64,000 bases of DNA. Origin: Melioribacteraceae bacterium (lineage in GTDB: Bacteria; Bacteroidota; Ignavibacteria; Ignavibacteriales; Melioribacteraceae). The DNA lies in assembly GCA_016342755.1 (NCBI GenBank), contig JAEINS010000011.1:1-64000 (forward strand), in the 5' to 3' direction. The notes below the pieces were generated by a model. That model made no database searches, was not told where the DNA came from, and worked only from the letters and a program-made list of their open reading frames with translations. Both the position numbers and the translations under genes were made by a program. Each line of letters begins with the position of its first letter. Position 1 is the stretch's first letter. This document shows, in pieces, positions 46,377-58,729 of this stretch.

Positions 46377-47195
46377 ATGATTCCAGAAACTCTACTTAAT
46401 TTTGCTAAAGAACTTAAAGCAAACCGTGAGCAAACAAATGTAACTCTTCAACAGATTCAGAACAGAACAAAAATTGATCTAAGATTTTTGCAGGCTATTG
46501 AAGAAGGTAATTACAATATTATGCCGGAAGTTTATATCCGCGCATTCATTAAAGAATATGCTAAAGCTGTCGGGCTTGATAGTGAATTGATTATCAACAA
46601 GTATAATTTAGCTAAGGAAGGCAAAACCTCAGAAGTTGAAAAAACAATTTTAGAGGATGGATCTGCCTCCCAGCAAGAAATAAAAAGAAAGTTTGACGCA
46701 TCGGAATTGACAAATGCCGAAACCGATAAAACGGAAAAGGAAAATACAAATCTGATTGTTATTATTGCCTCTGCCGTTGTTGTAGTTTTATTAGCAGTTT
46801 ATTTTATTTTCTTTAACGGCTCTTCAACTGAAATAATTTCAGAAACACCGTACGAAGAAGTTTTACAGGAAAGTGAACAGCGTTATCAAGTTGCCGATGA
46901 TACTAACTCTGATGAAATAGTAGAATCTGAAAGTATAATAATTGACAGTCTTACTCTTAGAATTAATGCAATTGATACTTGCTGGGTCGGTGTTACAGTT
47001 GATAAAAATTTAGCAACCGATTTTATTATGTATCCGAAAAGAAGTAAAATACTAAAAGCTGTTAGTGATTTTGAAATAGTTGTTGGAAATGCCGGTGGTG
47101 TAAAATTTTTCTTGAACAATAATGATCTAAATTATGAAGGGATGCCCGGCAGACGTGACCGAATTATTATTGATACAAGCGGTATAAAGAAATAA
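46377..47195 (+). CDS. RodZ-like HTH membrane protein
   Basis: The 272-residue protein has an N-terminal XRE-type HTH (FAKELKANREQTNVTLQQI then RFLQAIEEGNYNIMPEVYIR), one membrane helix (VIIASAVVVVLLAVYFIFF, about 125-145) and a periplasmic beta domain of the DUF4115 kind (SLTLRINAIDTCWVGVTVD). This is the layout of RodZ, which couples MreB filaments to cell-wall synthesis in rod-shaped cells. It lies between rsmB (19 bp) and ligA (3 bp), so the three are probably co-transcribed. Confidence 0.88.
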   Translation: MIPETLLNFAKELKANREQTNVTLQQIQNRTKIDLRFLQAIEEGNYNIMPEVYIRAFIKEYAKAVGLDSELIINKYNLAKEGKTSEVEKTILEDGSASQQEIKRKFDASELTNAETDKTEKENTNLIVIIASAVVVVLLAVYFIFFNGSSTEIISETPYEEVLQESEQRYQVADDTNSDEIVESESIIIDSLTLRINAIDTCWVGVTVDKNLATDFIMYPKRSKILKAVSDFEIVVGNAGGVKFFLNNNDLNYEGMPGRRDRIIIDTSGIKK

Positions 47196-49743
<2,548 letters not shown>

Positions 49744-49831
49744 TAGTAATTATTAAATTCTCATTTTGTCAAAAATTTAGTAACTTATTAAGTTGATTAT
49801 GGTGAATTCAAAATAAAATTAATGTGAAAAA

Positions 49832-50191
49832 ATGAACGATACTTTAAATTTTGAATTAAAAAGAAATGGCGAAGTTGCTATTTTTAAATTAAACGAACCC
49901 CGGTTAGATGCAAATATAGCTGGTCTTTTAAAAGGTGAGTTTACAATTCTATTACATGCAGAAGAAATTACAAAGTTAGTATTAGATCTATCTCAGATTG
50001 AATACTGCGACAGCTCGGGATTAAGTGCAATTTTATTGGCATTCAGAGTTATAAAATCCAACGAGGGGCATATAAGAATTGCTTCCCCATCTAAGAATGT
50101 TAAATCTCTAATTGAAATATCTCAATTGGATAGAGTTCTTCCAATTTCAGATACAGTTGAAGAAGCTCAGAAAGAATTAGAACTGATTTAG
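49832..50191 (+). CDS. STAS-domain anti-sigma factor antagonist
   Basis: The 119-residue protein is one STAS domain with the phosphorylatable serine region LSQIEYCDSSGLSAILLAFR and the closing ISQLDRVLPISDTVEEA. Proteins of this type (SpoIIAA/RsbV) bind and release anti-sigma kinases. No RsbW-like kinase is adjacent, so its partner must lie elsewhere. It precedes the symporter gene by 12 bp. Confidence 0.9.
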   Translation: MNDTLNFELKRNGEVAIFKLNEPRLDANIAGLLKGEFTILLHAEEITKLVLDLSQIEYCDSSGLSAILLAFRVIKSNEGHIRIASPSKNVKSLIEISQLDRVLPISDTVEEAQKELELI

Positions 50192-50203
50192 GAACTACGA
50201 ACA

Positions 50204-51643
50204 TTGGACAGAACTTTAGATTATGCAATTATTGTTGCGTACCTGATAGGTATTGCAATTTTTGGTATTATTACCGGCGGTAAACAAAAAACAGTTAAAG
50301 ATTATTTTTTAGGTACTAAATCAGTTCCATGGTGGGCAGTATGTTTTTCAATTGTTGCTGCTGAAACAAGTACTCTTACTTTTATTTCAATTCCTGGTCT
50401 AGCCTATCTTGCAAATCTTAATTTTTTACAGGTTACTATTGGCTATTTGCTTGGAAGAATAGTTATTGCCATATTTTTTCTTCCAGCGTATTATAGCGGC
50501 GAGCTTTCAACCGCGTATGCTTTTTTAGAAAATAGATTTGGGCATAAAACCAGATCTTTTGCTTCTATAGTCTTTTTGTTTACCAGAACGGCTGCCGACG
50601 GAGTAAGGCTTTTTGCAACTGCAATTCCATTAAAACTTCTTATTGATATTGATTATTTTACTGCGGTAGTAATAATTGCAGTAATTGCGCTGGCTTACAC
50701 AACAATTGGCGGTGTAAGAGGAGTAATATGGGTTGATGTAATTCAGATGTTTATATATCTGGGCGGTGCAATTATAGCAGCTATTTTCCTAATATATAAC
50801 TTTGTTCCCGGCGGATTAGATACAATTTTGTCTAATGCGGCATTAGAAAACAAATTGGATATTTTTAACTGGGGATTCTCGGGAGGAATTTCAGGGTTTT
50901 TCGATCAGCCATATACTGTTTTGGGAGGCATATTAGGAGGAGCATTTCTCTCCATGGCTTCACACGGAACAGATCAATTAATTGTTCAGAGACTGCTTAC
51001 AATAGACAATTTAAAAGATAGTAGAAAGGCAATTGTAGGAAGCGGAATAATAGTTATTATTCAATTTGCTATTTTTCTTTTTGTCGGAATTTGTCTCTAT
51101 GCGTTTTATGGCGGAGCAGCTATGAAATCTGATGAAATATTTCCAAAGTTTATTATAGAAAATTTACCGGTTGGTATTTCGGGTATTATTGTAGCTGGTT
51201 TGTTTGCCGCTGCTTTATCAACCCTTGCCGGATCAATAAGTTCATTATCATCATCAACAATGCTGGATCTTTACAAACCGTTTTCTAAAAGTTCCGATCC
51301 TAAAAAAGAGTTAAAGATTTCAAGATTATTTACTGTAATGTGGGCTTTTTTGCTAGTTTGTTCCGCACTCTTTTTTATGAATTCTTCTCAAACAGTAGTT
51401 GAATTAGCCTTAAGTATAGCATCGTTTACTTATGGCGGATTATTGGGAACATTTATGCTTGGTTTATTTGTTAAAGAGGCCACACAGGAAGATGCTTTAG
51501 CAGGTTTTACAGCAGGTATTTTTATAATGATAACTGTTATCTTTATGAAATTGGCTGCCTGGACTTGGTTTACTTTAATTGGTGTAGCGGCTACTATGCT
51601 GGTTGGTACACTACTTAGTAAATTATCAAGAAATAATAATTAG
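50204..51643 (+). CDS. Sodium:solute symporter (SSS family)
   Basis: The 479-residue protein has about 13 membrane helices and SSS-family motifs: DYFLGTKSVPWWAVCFSIVA near the N terminus, YTTIGGVRGVIWVDVIQMFI in the middle and AALSTLAGSISSLSSSTMLD, a sodium-site region. It imports a small solute with sodium; sugars, amino acids or nucleosides are all possible. The start codon appears to be TTG. It could be co-transcribed with the STAS gene. Confidence 0.9.
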   Translation: MDRTLDYAIIVAYLIGIAIFGIITGGKQKTVKDYFLGTKSVPWWAVCFSIVAAETSTLTFISIPGLAYLANLNFLQVTIGYLLGRIVIAIFFLPAYYSGELSTAYAFLENRFGHKTRSFASIVFLFTRTAADGVRLFATAIPLKLLIDIDYFTAVVIIAVIALAYTTIGGVRGVIWVDVIQMFIYLGGAIIAAIFLIYNFVPGGLDTILSNAALENKLDIFNWGFSGGISGFFDQPYTVLGGILGGAFLSMASHGTDQLIVQRLLTIDNLKDSRKAIVGSGIIVIIQFAIFLFVGICLYAFYGGAAMKSDEIFPKFIIENLPVGISGIIVAGLFAAALSTLAGSISSLSSSTMLDLYKPFSKSSDPKKELKISRLFTVMWAFLLVCSALFFMNSSQTVVELALSIASFTYGGLLGTFMLGLFVKEATQEDALAGFTAGIFIMITVIFMKLAAWTWFTLIGVAATMLVGTLLSKLSRNNN

Positions 51644-51678
51644 TAAATTACTTTAAAAACTAATATTATAATTTTAAG

Positions 51679-52527
51679 ATGATTGATAAAACGATACTGA
51701 AAAAGTTAGAGCTTATAGTTTTTGATCTTGACGGAACCCTTCTAAATGAAAAGGGGAAAATTGGAGAAGAAACATTTAACCTGGTAGAAGATCTAAAAAA
51801 AGTGAATGTTAAATTTTCATTTGCCAGCGGAAGACCTTTCAGTGCAATTACAAATTATGCTGAACTGCTAAAAATAAATTCCCCTGTTATTTCACTTGAT
51901 GGTGCTTTAATAAGTACATTCCCCGATAACAAAGTACTTTTTAATTCATTTGTCCCCGATAAACACGTGAGAAAGGCGATAAAATATGCGGATCAGTATT
52001 TGTTGAAAATTGCCCTTTGCCATGCCGAATCAATTTATTATACAGAGCACAATTCTCTAATTCCCGATATAATGGAAAAGTTTGGTGCTAAATATACGCA
52101 GGTAAATTCTTATGATAATTTTACCAAACAAAGTTTAGAGATAGTTATAACTGGTGATTATCGCGATGCTATTAAATACATCAGAGATAGAATGTCTTTT
52201 CCATACACTTTTGGATTAACTACCAACTATTATAAATCTCATTCTCATAAAGATATTTATTATCTTGAAATAAGAAAAAAAGGTTCTTCTAAGGGGAATG
52301 GATTAAAAATTCTTTCAAAGAAGTTAAAAGTAAATATTAAGAATACTGCTGTTCTGGGTGACTGGTACAACGATGTTTCGCTTTTTGAAACAGATGCTTT
52401 GAAAATTGCTATGCAAAATGCAGTTCCGGAAATTAAGAAAAAAGCTAACTTCATTACTAAAAAAGATAATAATGAAAATGGAGTAGCAGAATTTCTTCAG
52501 ATGGTATTAGAATCTAAAAGGTCATAA
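51679..52527 (+). CDS. Cof-type HAD phosphatase
   Basis: The 282-residue protein has HAD motif I VFDLDGTLLNEKG, motif II FASGRP, the C2B cap typical of the Cof group, motif III Lys in SKGNGLKILSKKL and motif IV GDWYNDVSLFETD. Cof enzymes dephosphorylate sugar phosphates, PLP or flavin-related metabolites. The motif IV GDWYND replaces the more usual GDxxND and is still acidic. It ends 1 bp before the pgpH-like gene. Confidence 0.92.
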   Translation: MIDKTILKKLELIVFDLDGTLLNEKGKIGEETFNLVEDLKKVNVKFSFASGRPFSAITNYAELLKINSPVISLDGALISTFPDNKVLFNSFVPDKHVRKAIKYADQYLLKIALCHAESIYYTEHNSLIPDIMEKFGAKYTQVNSYDNFTKQSLEIVITGDYRDAIKYIRDRMSFPYTFGLTTNYYKSHSHKDIYYLEIRKKGSSKGNGLKILSKKLKVNIKNTAVLGDWYNDVSLFETDALKIAMQNAVPEIKKKANFITKKDNNENGVAEFLQMVLESKRS

Positions 52528-52528
52528 A

Positions 52529-54763
52529 ATGGAATTTTCATCAACCACTTCTAAATTAAAAAAAAGTATAAGAATTAAAATTACTTTAGTTCTAATTCTT
52601 GTTACACTTATTGTTCTTATGTTCCCGGAAGGAGAGTCATTAGAATCGGATGTTACAATTGGATCAATTTGGCTTAAAGATGATTTAATTGCGGATGAAA
52701 CTTTTCCTATTTACAAAGACAAAATTTTATACGAAAGAGAAAAGCAGGAATCGGCTAACAAAGTTTATTCAATTTTTGTTGATGATGATAATATTGTTTC
52801 CTCGATTTTAGATTCAATAAATAATTACAACGCGTATCTGCTTCAGGAAATTGACAGTGATTTACAAACTCCTGAGGTAACAATAAATAATACAATCTTA
52901 TCGCAGGATTCTTATGATATATTTAAACTTTTAAGACGTCAGGAAAATAATTTATCACATAGAAATTCTTTAACACTAAAAAAATGTTTTGAAAAAACCT
53001 CTGAAATAATTAGGCGGATTTACAGAAAGGGAATTATTGATCTGACTTACGAAGAGTTGGCTAAGGATACAATTTCAGTAAGAAAGGGTAAGTATGAACA
53101 ATTATTTTTGAAGCATAGTTTTTATGATCTAAAAGCTGTTTCAGAAGAGATAACTGAGTTTACAAGCAGGTTCACAAAAAATACTCAGGTTATTATAGCG
53201 TTAAGCGAATATATACAGCATTTTATTAGTCCAAATCTGAAATTTAGTTTAACCATGACTGATCTTGCAAAACGTAATGCAATGAATCTTGTATCACCAA
53301 ATGATGGTATTGTTAAATTAAATGAGAGAATAATTGCAAAACATGAAAGTGTTACTTTTGAAACAAAAGCTAAAATTGATTCGTATAGAAAAATTCGTGT
53401 CGAAGATGAAAATGTCTGGAGTAAAGTAAAACAATATCTGGGTAAGTTTATTCATATTGTAATTATACTTTCAATCTTTTCAATTTATGTCTTCTTGTTC
53501 AGAAAAAAAGTTTTTCACGATAATTTTAAAATATTATTAATTACAATAATATTTTTAATAATCACGTTTATAGCATTTATAGTTCAGCAAATAGAAGTTA
53601 ACGCTCCAATTGAGTTTCTAATACTTATCCCGGTTGCTTCAATGCTTTTAACAATTATGTTCGATTCCAGAATCGGGTTTTATGGAACAATTGTTTTAGC
53701 CCTTATTTGCGGTGCTCTCCGTGGAAACGATTATGTATTTGCCGTTACTAATATTGTTGCCGGTGCTTTAGCCGCTTATACTGTACGCGATATCAAGAAT
53801 AGAACACAAATTTTCAGATCATTTTTATACATTTTATTAGGGTATTTATCGAGTATTCTGGCCTTTGGGTTTGAACGTTTTTATGACTGGATGATGATTC
53901 TTGAACAATCAATGTACGCTGTAACCAACGCACTTATAAGTCCTGTTCTTACTTTTGGTCTTATAATATTTTTTGAAAGAGCTTTTAAAATAACAACTGA
54001 TTTAACATATCTAGAACTTTCAGATTTTAATCATCCGTTATTAAAAGAGTTATCTAAAAATGCTCCCGGAACATTTTCTCATTCAATGACAATTGGTTCG
54101 CTAGCCGAAAGTGCTTCAGAGTTGATTGGCGCAAACTCTACTTTAGCAAGAGTTGGTGCATATTATCATGATATAGGTAAGTTCTCGGTACCATCATTGT
54201 TTGTCGAAAATCAGGTTAATGGTATTAATGCTCACGAAAAACTTACTCCCATAGAAAGTGCAAAAGAAATTATAAAACATGTTACAAGAGGAATAAAACT
54301 TGCCGAAGAATATAATCTTCCTCAAGAGATTATAGATTTTATTCCGATGCACCATGGAACTTTATCTATTCAATATTTTTACGAAAAGGCTAAAGAAATA
54401 GAAGGCGAAGAGAATATTGATAAAAATGATTTTAGATATCCCGGGCCAAAACCCAATACTAAAGAAACTGCAATTGTAATGATGGCTGACGCTTGTGAAT
54501 CGGCTGTTAGAGCAATGACAGAACCAACTCCTCAGAAGATAGAAAATATTATTGGCAATCTTGTTAAGTACAGAATTGATGATGGACAGTTGGAAAACAC
54601 ACCACTTACATTTGAAGATATATCAAAAATAAAATCTTCATTCTATAATATTCTTATAGGACAACATCATAAAAGAATCCGTTATCCTAAACAGGATGAA
54701 CTGGAAAACGAAACACTTATTAAAGAGAAGAGTGAAGAAAAGCCTGATAGTGATTCAGAGTAA
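52529..54763 (+). CDS. 7TM-HD phosphodiesterase (PgpH-like)
   Basis: PgpH-type enzymes hydrolyse c-di-AMP. The 744-residue protein has an N-terminal membrane anchor, a periplasmic 7TMR-HDED-like domain (about 40-300), seven membrane helices (about 305-490) and a cytosolic HD domain with the key residues in FSHSMTIGSLAESA, VGAYYHDIGKFS and FIPMHHGTLSIQYFYEKA, then MMADACESAVRAMTEPT. It overlaps the recombinase gene by a single base (TAATG). ybeY often follows such genes elsewhere, but not here. Confidence 0.9.
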   Translation: MEFSSTTSKLKKSIRIKITLVLILVTLIVLMFPEGESLESDVTIGSIWLKDDLIADETFPIYKDKILYEREKQESANKVYSIFVDDDNIVSSILDSINNYNAYLLQEIDSDLQTPEVTINNTILSQDSYDIFKLLRRQENNLSHRNSLTLKKCFEKTSEIIRRIYRKGIIDLTYEELAKDTISVRKGKYEQLFLKHSFYDLKAVSEEITEFTSRFTKNTQVIIALSEYIQHFISPNLKFSLTMTDLAKRNAMNLVSPNDGIVKLNERIIAKHESVTFETKAKIDSYRKIRVEDENVWSKVKQYLGKFIHIVIILSIFSIYVFLFRKKVFHDNFKILLITIIFLIITFIAFIVQQIEVNAPIEFLILIPVASMLLTIMFDSRIGFYGTIVLALICGALRGNDYVFAVTNIVAGALAAYTVRDIKNRTQIFRSFLYILLGYLSSILAFGFERFYDWMMILEQSMYAVTNALISPVLTFGLIIFFERAFKITTDLTYLELSDFNHPLLKELSKNAPGTFSHSMTIGSLAESASELIGANSTLARVGAYYHDIGKFSVPSLFVENQVNGINAHEKLTPIESAKEIIKHVTRGIKLAEEYNLPQEIIDFIPMHHGTLSIQYFYEKAKEIEGEENIDKNDFRYPGPKPNTKETAIVMMADACESAVRAMTEPTPQKIENIIGNLVKYRIDDGQLENTPLTFEDISKIKSSFYNILIGQHHKRIRYPKQDELENETLIKEKSEEKPDSDSE

Positions 54764-55665
54764 TGAAAGCTTTTTTAAAAGAATATTTATCTGTTCTTAA
54801 ACTCGAAAAGAATCTTTCATTAAACACATTAGACTCATACAAAAATGACATTTCTAAATTATTAGAATATGCCGGGTATAAAGGTGTTTCTGATACTAAT
54901 AATATTACAGCCAAAATTATAACAGAATTTTTCGAGTTCCAGAAAGAACTTGGAATTACATCAATTACCGCTGCAAGATATCAATCATCCATAAAAGGAT
55001 TTTTTGGATATCTCTATAAATTTGATCTGATTGAAAAAGACCCGACTGAAACTATGAGTTCAGTTAAGATAAGCCGTAAAGTACCGGCAGTATTGAATTT
55101 TAGCGAAATAGAAAAAATATTATCCGCACCGGATGAGACTGATAAATATGAATTGCGTGATAAAGCTATCCTGGAATTATTTTATTCGTCCGGTTTACGT
55201 GTTTCTGAATTGATTAATTTAAAAATAAGTGATCTGTTTTTTAGTGACGAAGTAATTAGAGTTTTAGGAAAAGGTAACAAACAAAGAATTGTGCCGATTG
55301 GTACTAGTGCAATAAAATGGGTAAGCGAGTATAGTAAAAAAACCCGCCCGCTAATTGTAAAAAAACTTGTCAGTGAAAATTTTGTATTTCTAAATAGAAA
55401 CGGAAAAAAGTTTTCGAGGATGGGGATTTGGAAAATTGTTGCAAAGTATACAAAGCTCTCTGGTGTAGAAAGAGAAGTTCATCCGCATACATTTAGACAT
55501 TCATTTGCAACACATCTTTTAGAAGGCGGAGCTGATCTTCGTGCGGTGCAGGAAATGCTTGGTCATGCGGATATTTCCACAACGCAGATATATACACATA
55601 TTGATCGTGAGTTTATTAAACAAGTTCATCGCGATTGTCATCCAATTAATAATTTTGAACATTAG
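54763..55665 (+). CDS. Tyrosine recombinase XerC/XerD
   Basis: The 300-residue protein has an N-terminal SAM-like core-binding domain (YLSVLKLEKNLSLNTLDSY) and a catalytic domain with the Arg in FYSSGLRVSELINL, the His-x-x-Arg in VHPHTFRHSFATHLLEGG, the second His in QEMLGHADISTT and the nucleophile Tyr in QIYTHID. Size and site order match chromosome dimer resolvases that act at dif with FtsK; XerD is the closer match by feel. It is probably co-transcribed with the 7TM-HD gene. Confidence 0.93.
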   Translation: MKAFLKEYLSVLKLEKNLSLNTLDSYKNDISKLLEYAGYKGVSDTNNITAKIITEFFEFQKELGITSITAARYQSSIKGFFGYLYKFDLIEKDPTETMSSVKISRKVPAVLNFSEIEKILSAPDETDKYELRDKAILELFYSSGLRVSELINLKISDLFFSDEVIRVLGKGNKQRIVPIGTSAIKWVSEYSKKTRPLIVKKLVSENFVFLNRNGKKFSRMGIWKIVAKYTKLSGVEREVHPHTFRHSFATHLLEGGADLRAVQEMLGHADISTTQIYTHIDREFIKQVHRDCHPINNFEH

Positions 55666-55673
55666 GAATTTTT

Positions 55674-56321
55674 ATGCCAGAAATAGAAATAAATGAAAAA
55701 CTGATTCAATTTGTAATTTTTTTACCGCTCTTTTTATTGTCGTTATCGGTTCATGAATTTGCTCATGCCTATTTTGCTAATAAATTTGGGGATAACACAG
55801 CCGCGTCAATGGGAAGGCTTTCTCTAAATCCACTTAAACATATTGATCTGGTTGGCAGCGTTTTAATGCCGCTAATGGCTTTTTTTAGCGGATTTGCTTT
55901 AATAGGCTGGGCAAAACCTGTACCTGTTAATCCGAATAATTTTAGAAACCCTTATAAAGATGATGCAATTGTTTCAGCAGCCGGTCCAGTTTCAAATTTT
56001 GTTTTGGCAATTCTATTCTTTATTGTATTTATATTATTCTCAAAAATATTTACTGATCAATATTTAATGATCCAGAAAGTTCTTTGGCTTGGTGTTTATT
56101 TCAATATATTTTTGTTCTTATTTAATTTGCTTCCAATTCCGCCTTTGGATGGATCACACATTTTATTTGATCTATTTCCAAACCGGTATACCGCAAAGCT
56201 AATAAGTTTTGGTGCTTATGGTACTTTAATTTTACTGTTCTTTATTTACAGCCCATTGTGGAACATCTTTATGAATGCTGTCCTTTTTATATTAGATATA
56301 TTCTTACTAATTAAAGGTTAA
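55674..56321 (+). CDS. Site-2 protease-like M50 family membrane protein
   Basis: The 215-residue protein is a compact M50B peptidase: zinc motif HEFAHAYFAN in the first helix, GWAKPVPVNPNNFRN, SAAGPVSNFVLAILFF, and the third ligand region NLLPIPPLDGSHIL. About five membrane helices are visible. It lacks PDZ domains. Related proteins cut membrane-bound anti-sigma factors, but the substrate is unknown here. It follows the recombinase by 8 bp. Confidence 0.9.
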   Translation: MPEIEINEKLIQFVIFLPLFLLSLSVHEFAHAYFANKFGDNTAASMGRLSLNPLKHIDLVGSVLMPLMAFFSGFALIGWAKPVPVNPNNFRNPYKDDAIVSAAGPVSNFVLAILFFIVFILFSKIFTDQYLMIQKVLWLGVYFNIFLFLFNLLPIPPLDGSHILFDLFPNRYTAKLISFGAYGTLILLFFIYSPLWNIFMNAVLFILDIFLLIKG

Positions 56322-56323
56322 TT

Positions 56324-57565
56324 ATGAAAAAGTTCATTCTTGCTATATTGACTCTGACAATGTTTATGGTTTCATGTTCGGAAAAACCAAATGAAACAAA
56401 ACAAGTTGTAGAGAAGAAAAAGATTAAGAAATACGACTACTTCATTTTATCTGCAATTCCTAAAAAAGATTTTGAGTCAGGTATATTACAAGATTCTATG
56501 AATTGGTACGGAGTTGATACCATTTATACTGACCAAAACGATTCGGGCAAAATTAAAATTGGCTACTATGAAAATCTGTTAACTGCTTCGGAGAAAGGTC
56601 TTTCACTTTACCTGGATTCAGTAATTACTAATTATTCATTATTGAAAAAAGATTCAGTTAGCTCTGATCTTTACGAGAATTTTATTTTTATAGGTAAGTA
56701 TCTAAACGACAGACCTGCTCTCTATTCGGCTAATCTAAAAAATAAAAAAGTAAAATTACTCTGGAGTAAATGGGGAAAGAAAATTTTAAGCCTCGATTTT
56801 TCACCAGCAAACGATTACGCGTATTTTTTAACCGCTTATAGATATGGAAAGAACAGTTCATTTCCGCATATAGTTGACGCAAAATTATTTAAGTATGATA
56901 TTTACTCAAATGAAGTTTCCATGGTAAAAGATTTTGGTAAAGGGGTAAGCTACTATTCCTACTGGCAAAATGAGAATGAGTATAAAACAATATACACTTC
57001 AATTGATACAACCATTACATCGAATATAAAACAGCTTAATACTGTTTTTAATAAAACCGGTGAAGTAATTTCAGATTCAATATTTAATTTTGATCTCGAA
57101 AAAGACGGCTTTCCTCTAATTGAACGGAAGAAGGAATTTAAAAATAGTTCAGACAATAAATATATGTTGTTAACTGAAAAGAAAGATTCTATAAGGTTTA
57201 CAAAAGTACTTAGAAAAAGTGACAACAAAGTTCTTACTATTCATAAAGGAGAGTTTGAACTAGATAAAGTTGAATGGAAAGATGAATTATATTTGATTGC
57301 TATATTGAATAATAAAAACAGTTTATCTGAGTTGGAGACTGTTAAATCGGAGATAGTAGTTTGTGATTTAAATAATTTTTCTATTTCAAAAATGTTTAAA
57401 CTTCCCGGATTACGAAATATCCAGATATTCTCTAACCTCCTAATTTATGATGAAGGATTTGGAAAAAATTCTGAACTAGTATTTTATGATTTTGTTAGCA
57501 ACAAAGAATATTGGAGAATTAAAGTTCCAGGCGGCTGCGGAGTTAAAAATATTCCGGTGGAATAA
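56324..57565 (+). CDS. Lipoprotein of unknown function
   Basis: The 413-residue protein has a lipoprotein signal peptide with the lipobox MVSC (Cys about 18). The mature part has many beta-rich blocks such as KKVKLLWSKWGKKILSLDFS and ELVFYDFVSNKEYWRIKVPG, recalling beta-propeller blades, but no definite repeat was counted. No enzyme motif is seen. It follows the M50 gene by 2 bp and is closed by a terminator, so it may be linked to that protease. Confidence 0.7.
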   Translation: MKKFILAILTLTMFMVSCSEKPNETKQVVEKKKIKKYDYFILSAIPKKDFESGILQDSMNWYGVDTIYTDQNDSGKIKIGYYENLLTASEKGLSLYLDSVITNYSLLKKDSVSSDLYENFIFIGKYLNDRPALYSANLKNKKVKLLWSKWGKKILSLDFSPANDYAYFLTAYRYGKNSSFPHIVDAKLFKYDIYSNEVSMVKDFGKGVSYYSYWQNENEYKTIYTSIDTTITSNIKQLNTVFNKTGEVISDSIFNFDLEKDGFPLIERKKEFKNSSDNKYMLLTEKKDSIRFTKVLRKSDNKVLTIHKGEFELDKVEWKDELYLIAILNNKNSLSELETVKSEIVVCDLNNFSISKMFKLPGLRNIQIFSNLLIYDEGFGKNSELVFYDFVSNKEYWRIKVPGGCGVKNIPVE

Positions 57566-57575
57566 AAAACTTTTC

Positions 57576-57610
57576 AAAGCCCGTCATTTTAATAGTGCCG
57601 GGCTTTTTTT
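57576..57610 (+). terminator. Rho-independent terminator after the lipoprotein gene
   Basis: AAAGCCCG pairs with CGGGCTTT across a 15-base loop and is followed by a run of T residues. Confidence 0.88.
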
Positions 57611-57663
57611 GTGATCCGGAGAATTAATAGTTGCCACTTACAAACTTCTTTATCCAATACAAT

Positions 57664-57676
57664 TTTTGTATCTTTA
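57664..57676 (+). promoter_or_regulatory. Candidate promoter element of the glycosyltransferase cluster
   Basis: TTTTGTATCTTTA contains TATCTTTA as at 44933-44940. It lies 100 bp before the first glycosyltransferase ATG and after a terminator, a reasonable place for a promoter. Confidence 0.35.
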
Positions 57677-57775
57677 AAGTCGTTATTTTTGATGAATGTA
57701 GAAAATTTTGAAATAAAAATCACGATTGATTTTATTGATCAGGTTATGAAAGTTTTGCTTTAGGAGTAGAAATAT

Positions 57776-58720
57776 ATGAAAATTAGTGGATTTTCGTTTG
57801 TCCGTAACGGAATATCATTGTATTACCCAATTGTAGAAGCTGTAAAGTCTATTCTGCCAATTGTAGATGAGTTTGTAATTGCAATTGGAAAGAGTAGCGA
57901 AGGCGATAATACAAGAGAACAAATTGCCGCGATAAATGATCCGAAAATAAAGATTATAGATACAGTCTGGGAAGAAAAATATTTTAAGCGCGGCATAATA
58001 AATTCTATTCAGACTGATATAGCTATGAAAGAATGCACCGGTGATTGGCTGTTTTATCTTCAGGCTGATGAAGTTGTACATGAAAAATATTTAAATAACA
58101 TTGTTAAAAGATGTGAAGAATTAAAAGACGATGATGATGTTGAAGGTTTACTTTTTAGATATAAACATTTTTGGGGCGATTACAAACATTATCACACCGG
58201 TCACGGGTGGTATCCAAATGAAATCAGGATTGTAAAAAACAAACCGGAAATTCATTCATGGCAGAGTGCACAATCTTTTAGAAAGTTTGAGTATTACGAT
58301 AATCCCCGACAGGAAGCCGGTCATTCGAAACTAAAGGTTGCTACAGTTGATGCAGAAGTTTATCACTATGGCTGGGTTCGTCCGCCGCATTTAATGCAGA
58401 ATAAAAAGCGCGCTCTGGATTCGGTACATTGGGGATTAAACAGAGCAAAGGATCATTACGAAAAAGCTCCAACCGAATTTGATTATGGCTCTTTAGATCT
58501 GCTTGGCGAGTTTAATGACACTCATCCTGAAGTTATGGCTGAAATGATCTCAAAATTTAATTGGGATGAAAAACTTCAATTATCTGGGAAGCCGAATAAA
58601 TATAGAGAACCGCATAAACATGAAACTATGAAGTATAGATTTATTTCTTTTGTTGAAAAATATCTAAATGGCGGAAAAAATATTGGCGGATTTAGAAATT
58701 ATATTTTGCTGGATAAATAA
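57776..58720 (+). CDS. Glycosyltransferase (GT2-like)
   Basis: The 314-residue protein begins MKISGFSFVRNGISLYYPIV, has IVDEFVIAIGKSSEGD and WLFYLQADEVVHEKYL, a GT-A fold where the acidic pair for metal-nucleotide binding is the Asp-Glu of QADEVV. Later Trp- and His-rich parts (YHTGHGWYPNEIRIVK) are like the acceptor domain of GT2 enzymes. The sugar and acceptor are unknown. AGGAG precedes the ATG. It is the first gene of the polysaccharide cluster. Confidence 0.8.
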   Translation: MKISGFSFVRNGISLYYPIVEAVKSILPIVDEFVIAIGKSSEGDNTREQIAAINDPKIKIIDTVWEEKYFKRGIINSIQTDIAMKECTGDWLFYLQADEVVHEKYLNNIVKRCEELKDDDDVEGLLFRYKHFWGDYKHYHTGHGWYPNEIRIVKNKPEIHSWQSAQSFRKFEYYDNPRQEAGHSKLKVATVDAEVYHYGWVRPPHLMQNKKRALDSVHWGLNRAKDHYEKAPTEFDYGSLDLLGEFNDTHPEVMAEMISKFNWDEKLQLSGKPNKYREPHKHETMKYRFISFVEKYLNGGKNIGGFRNYILLDK

Positions 58721-58729
58721 ATCATTAAT

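Noticed and set aside
57692-57763. Short frame of 23 residues (MNVENFEIKITIDFIDQVMK...) before the first glycosyltransferase gene
   Set aside because: It has no ribosome site and no recognisable leader-peptide or attenuator structure; chance is likely.
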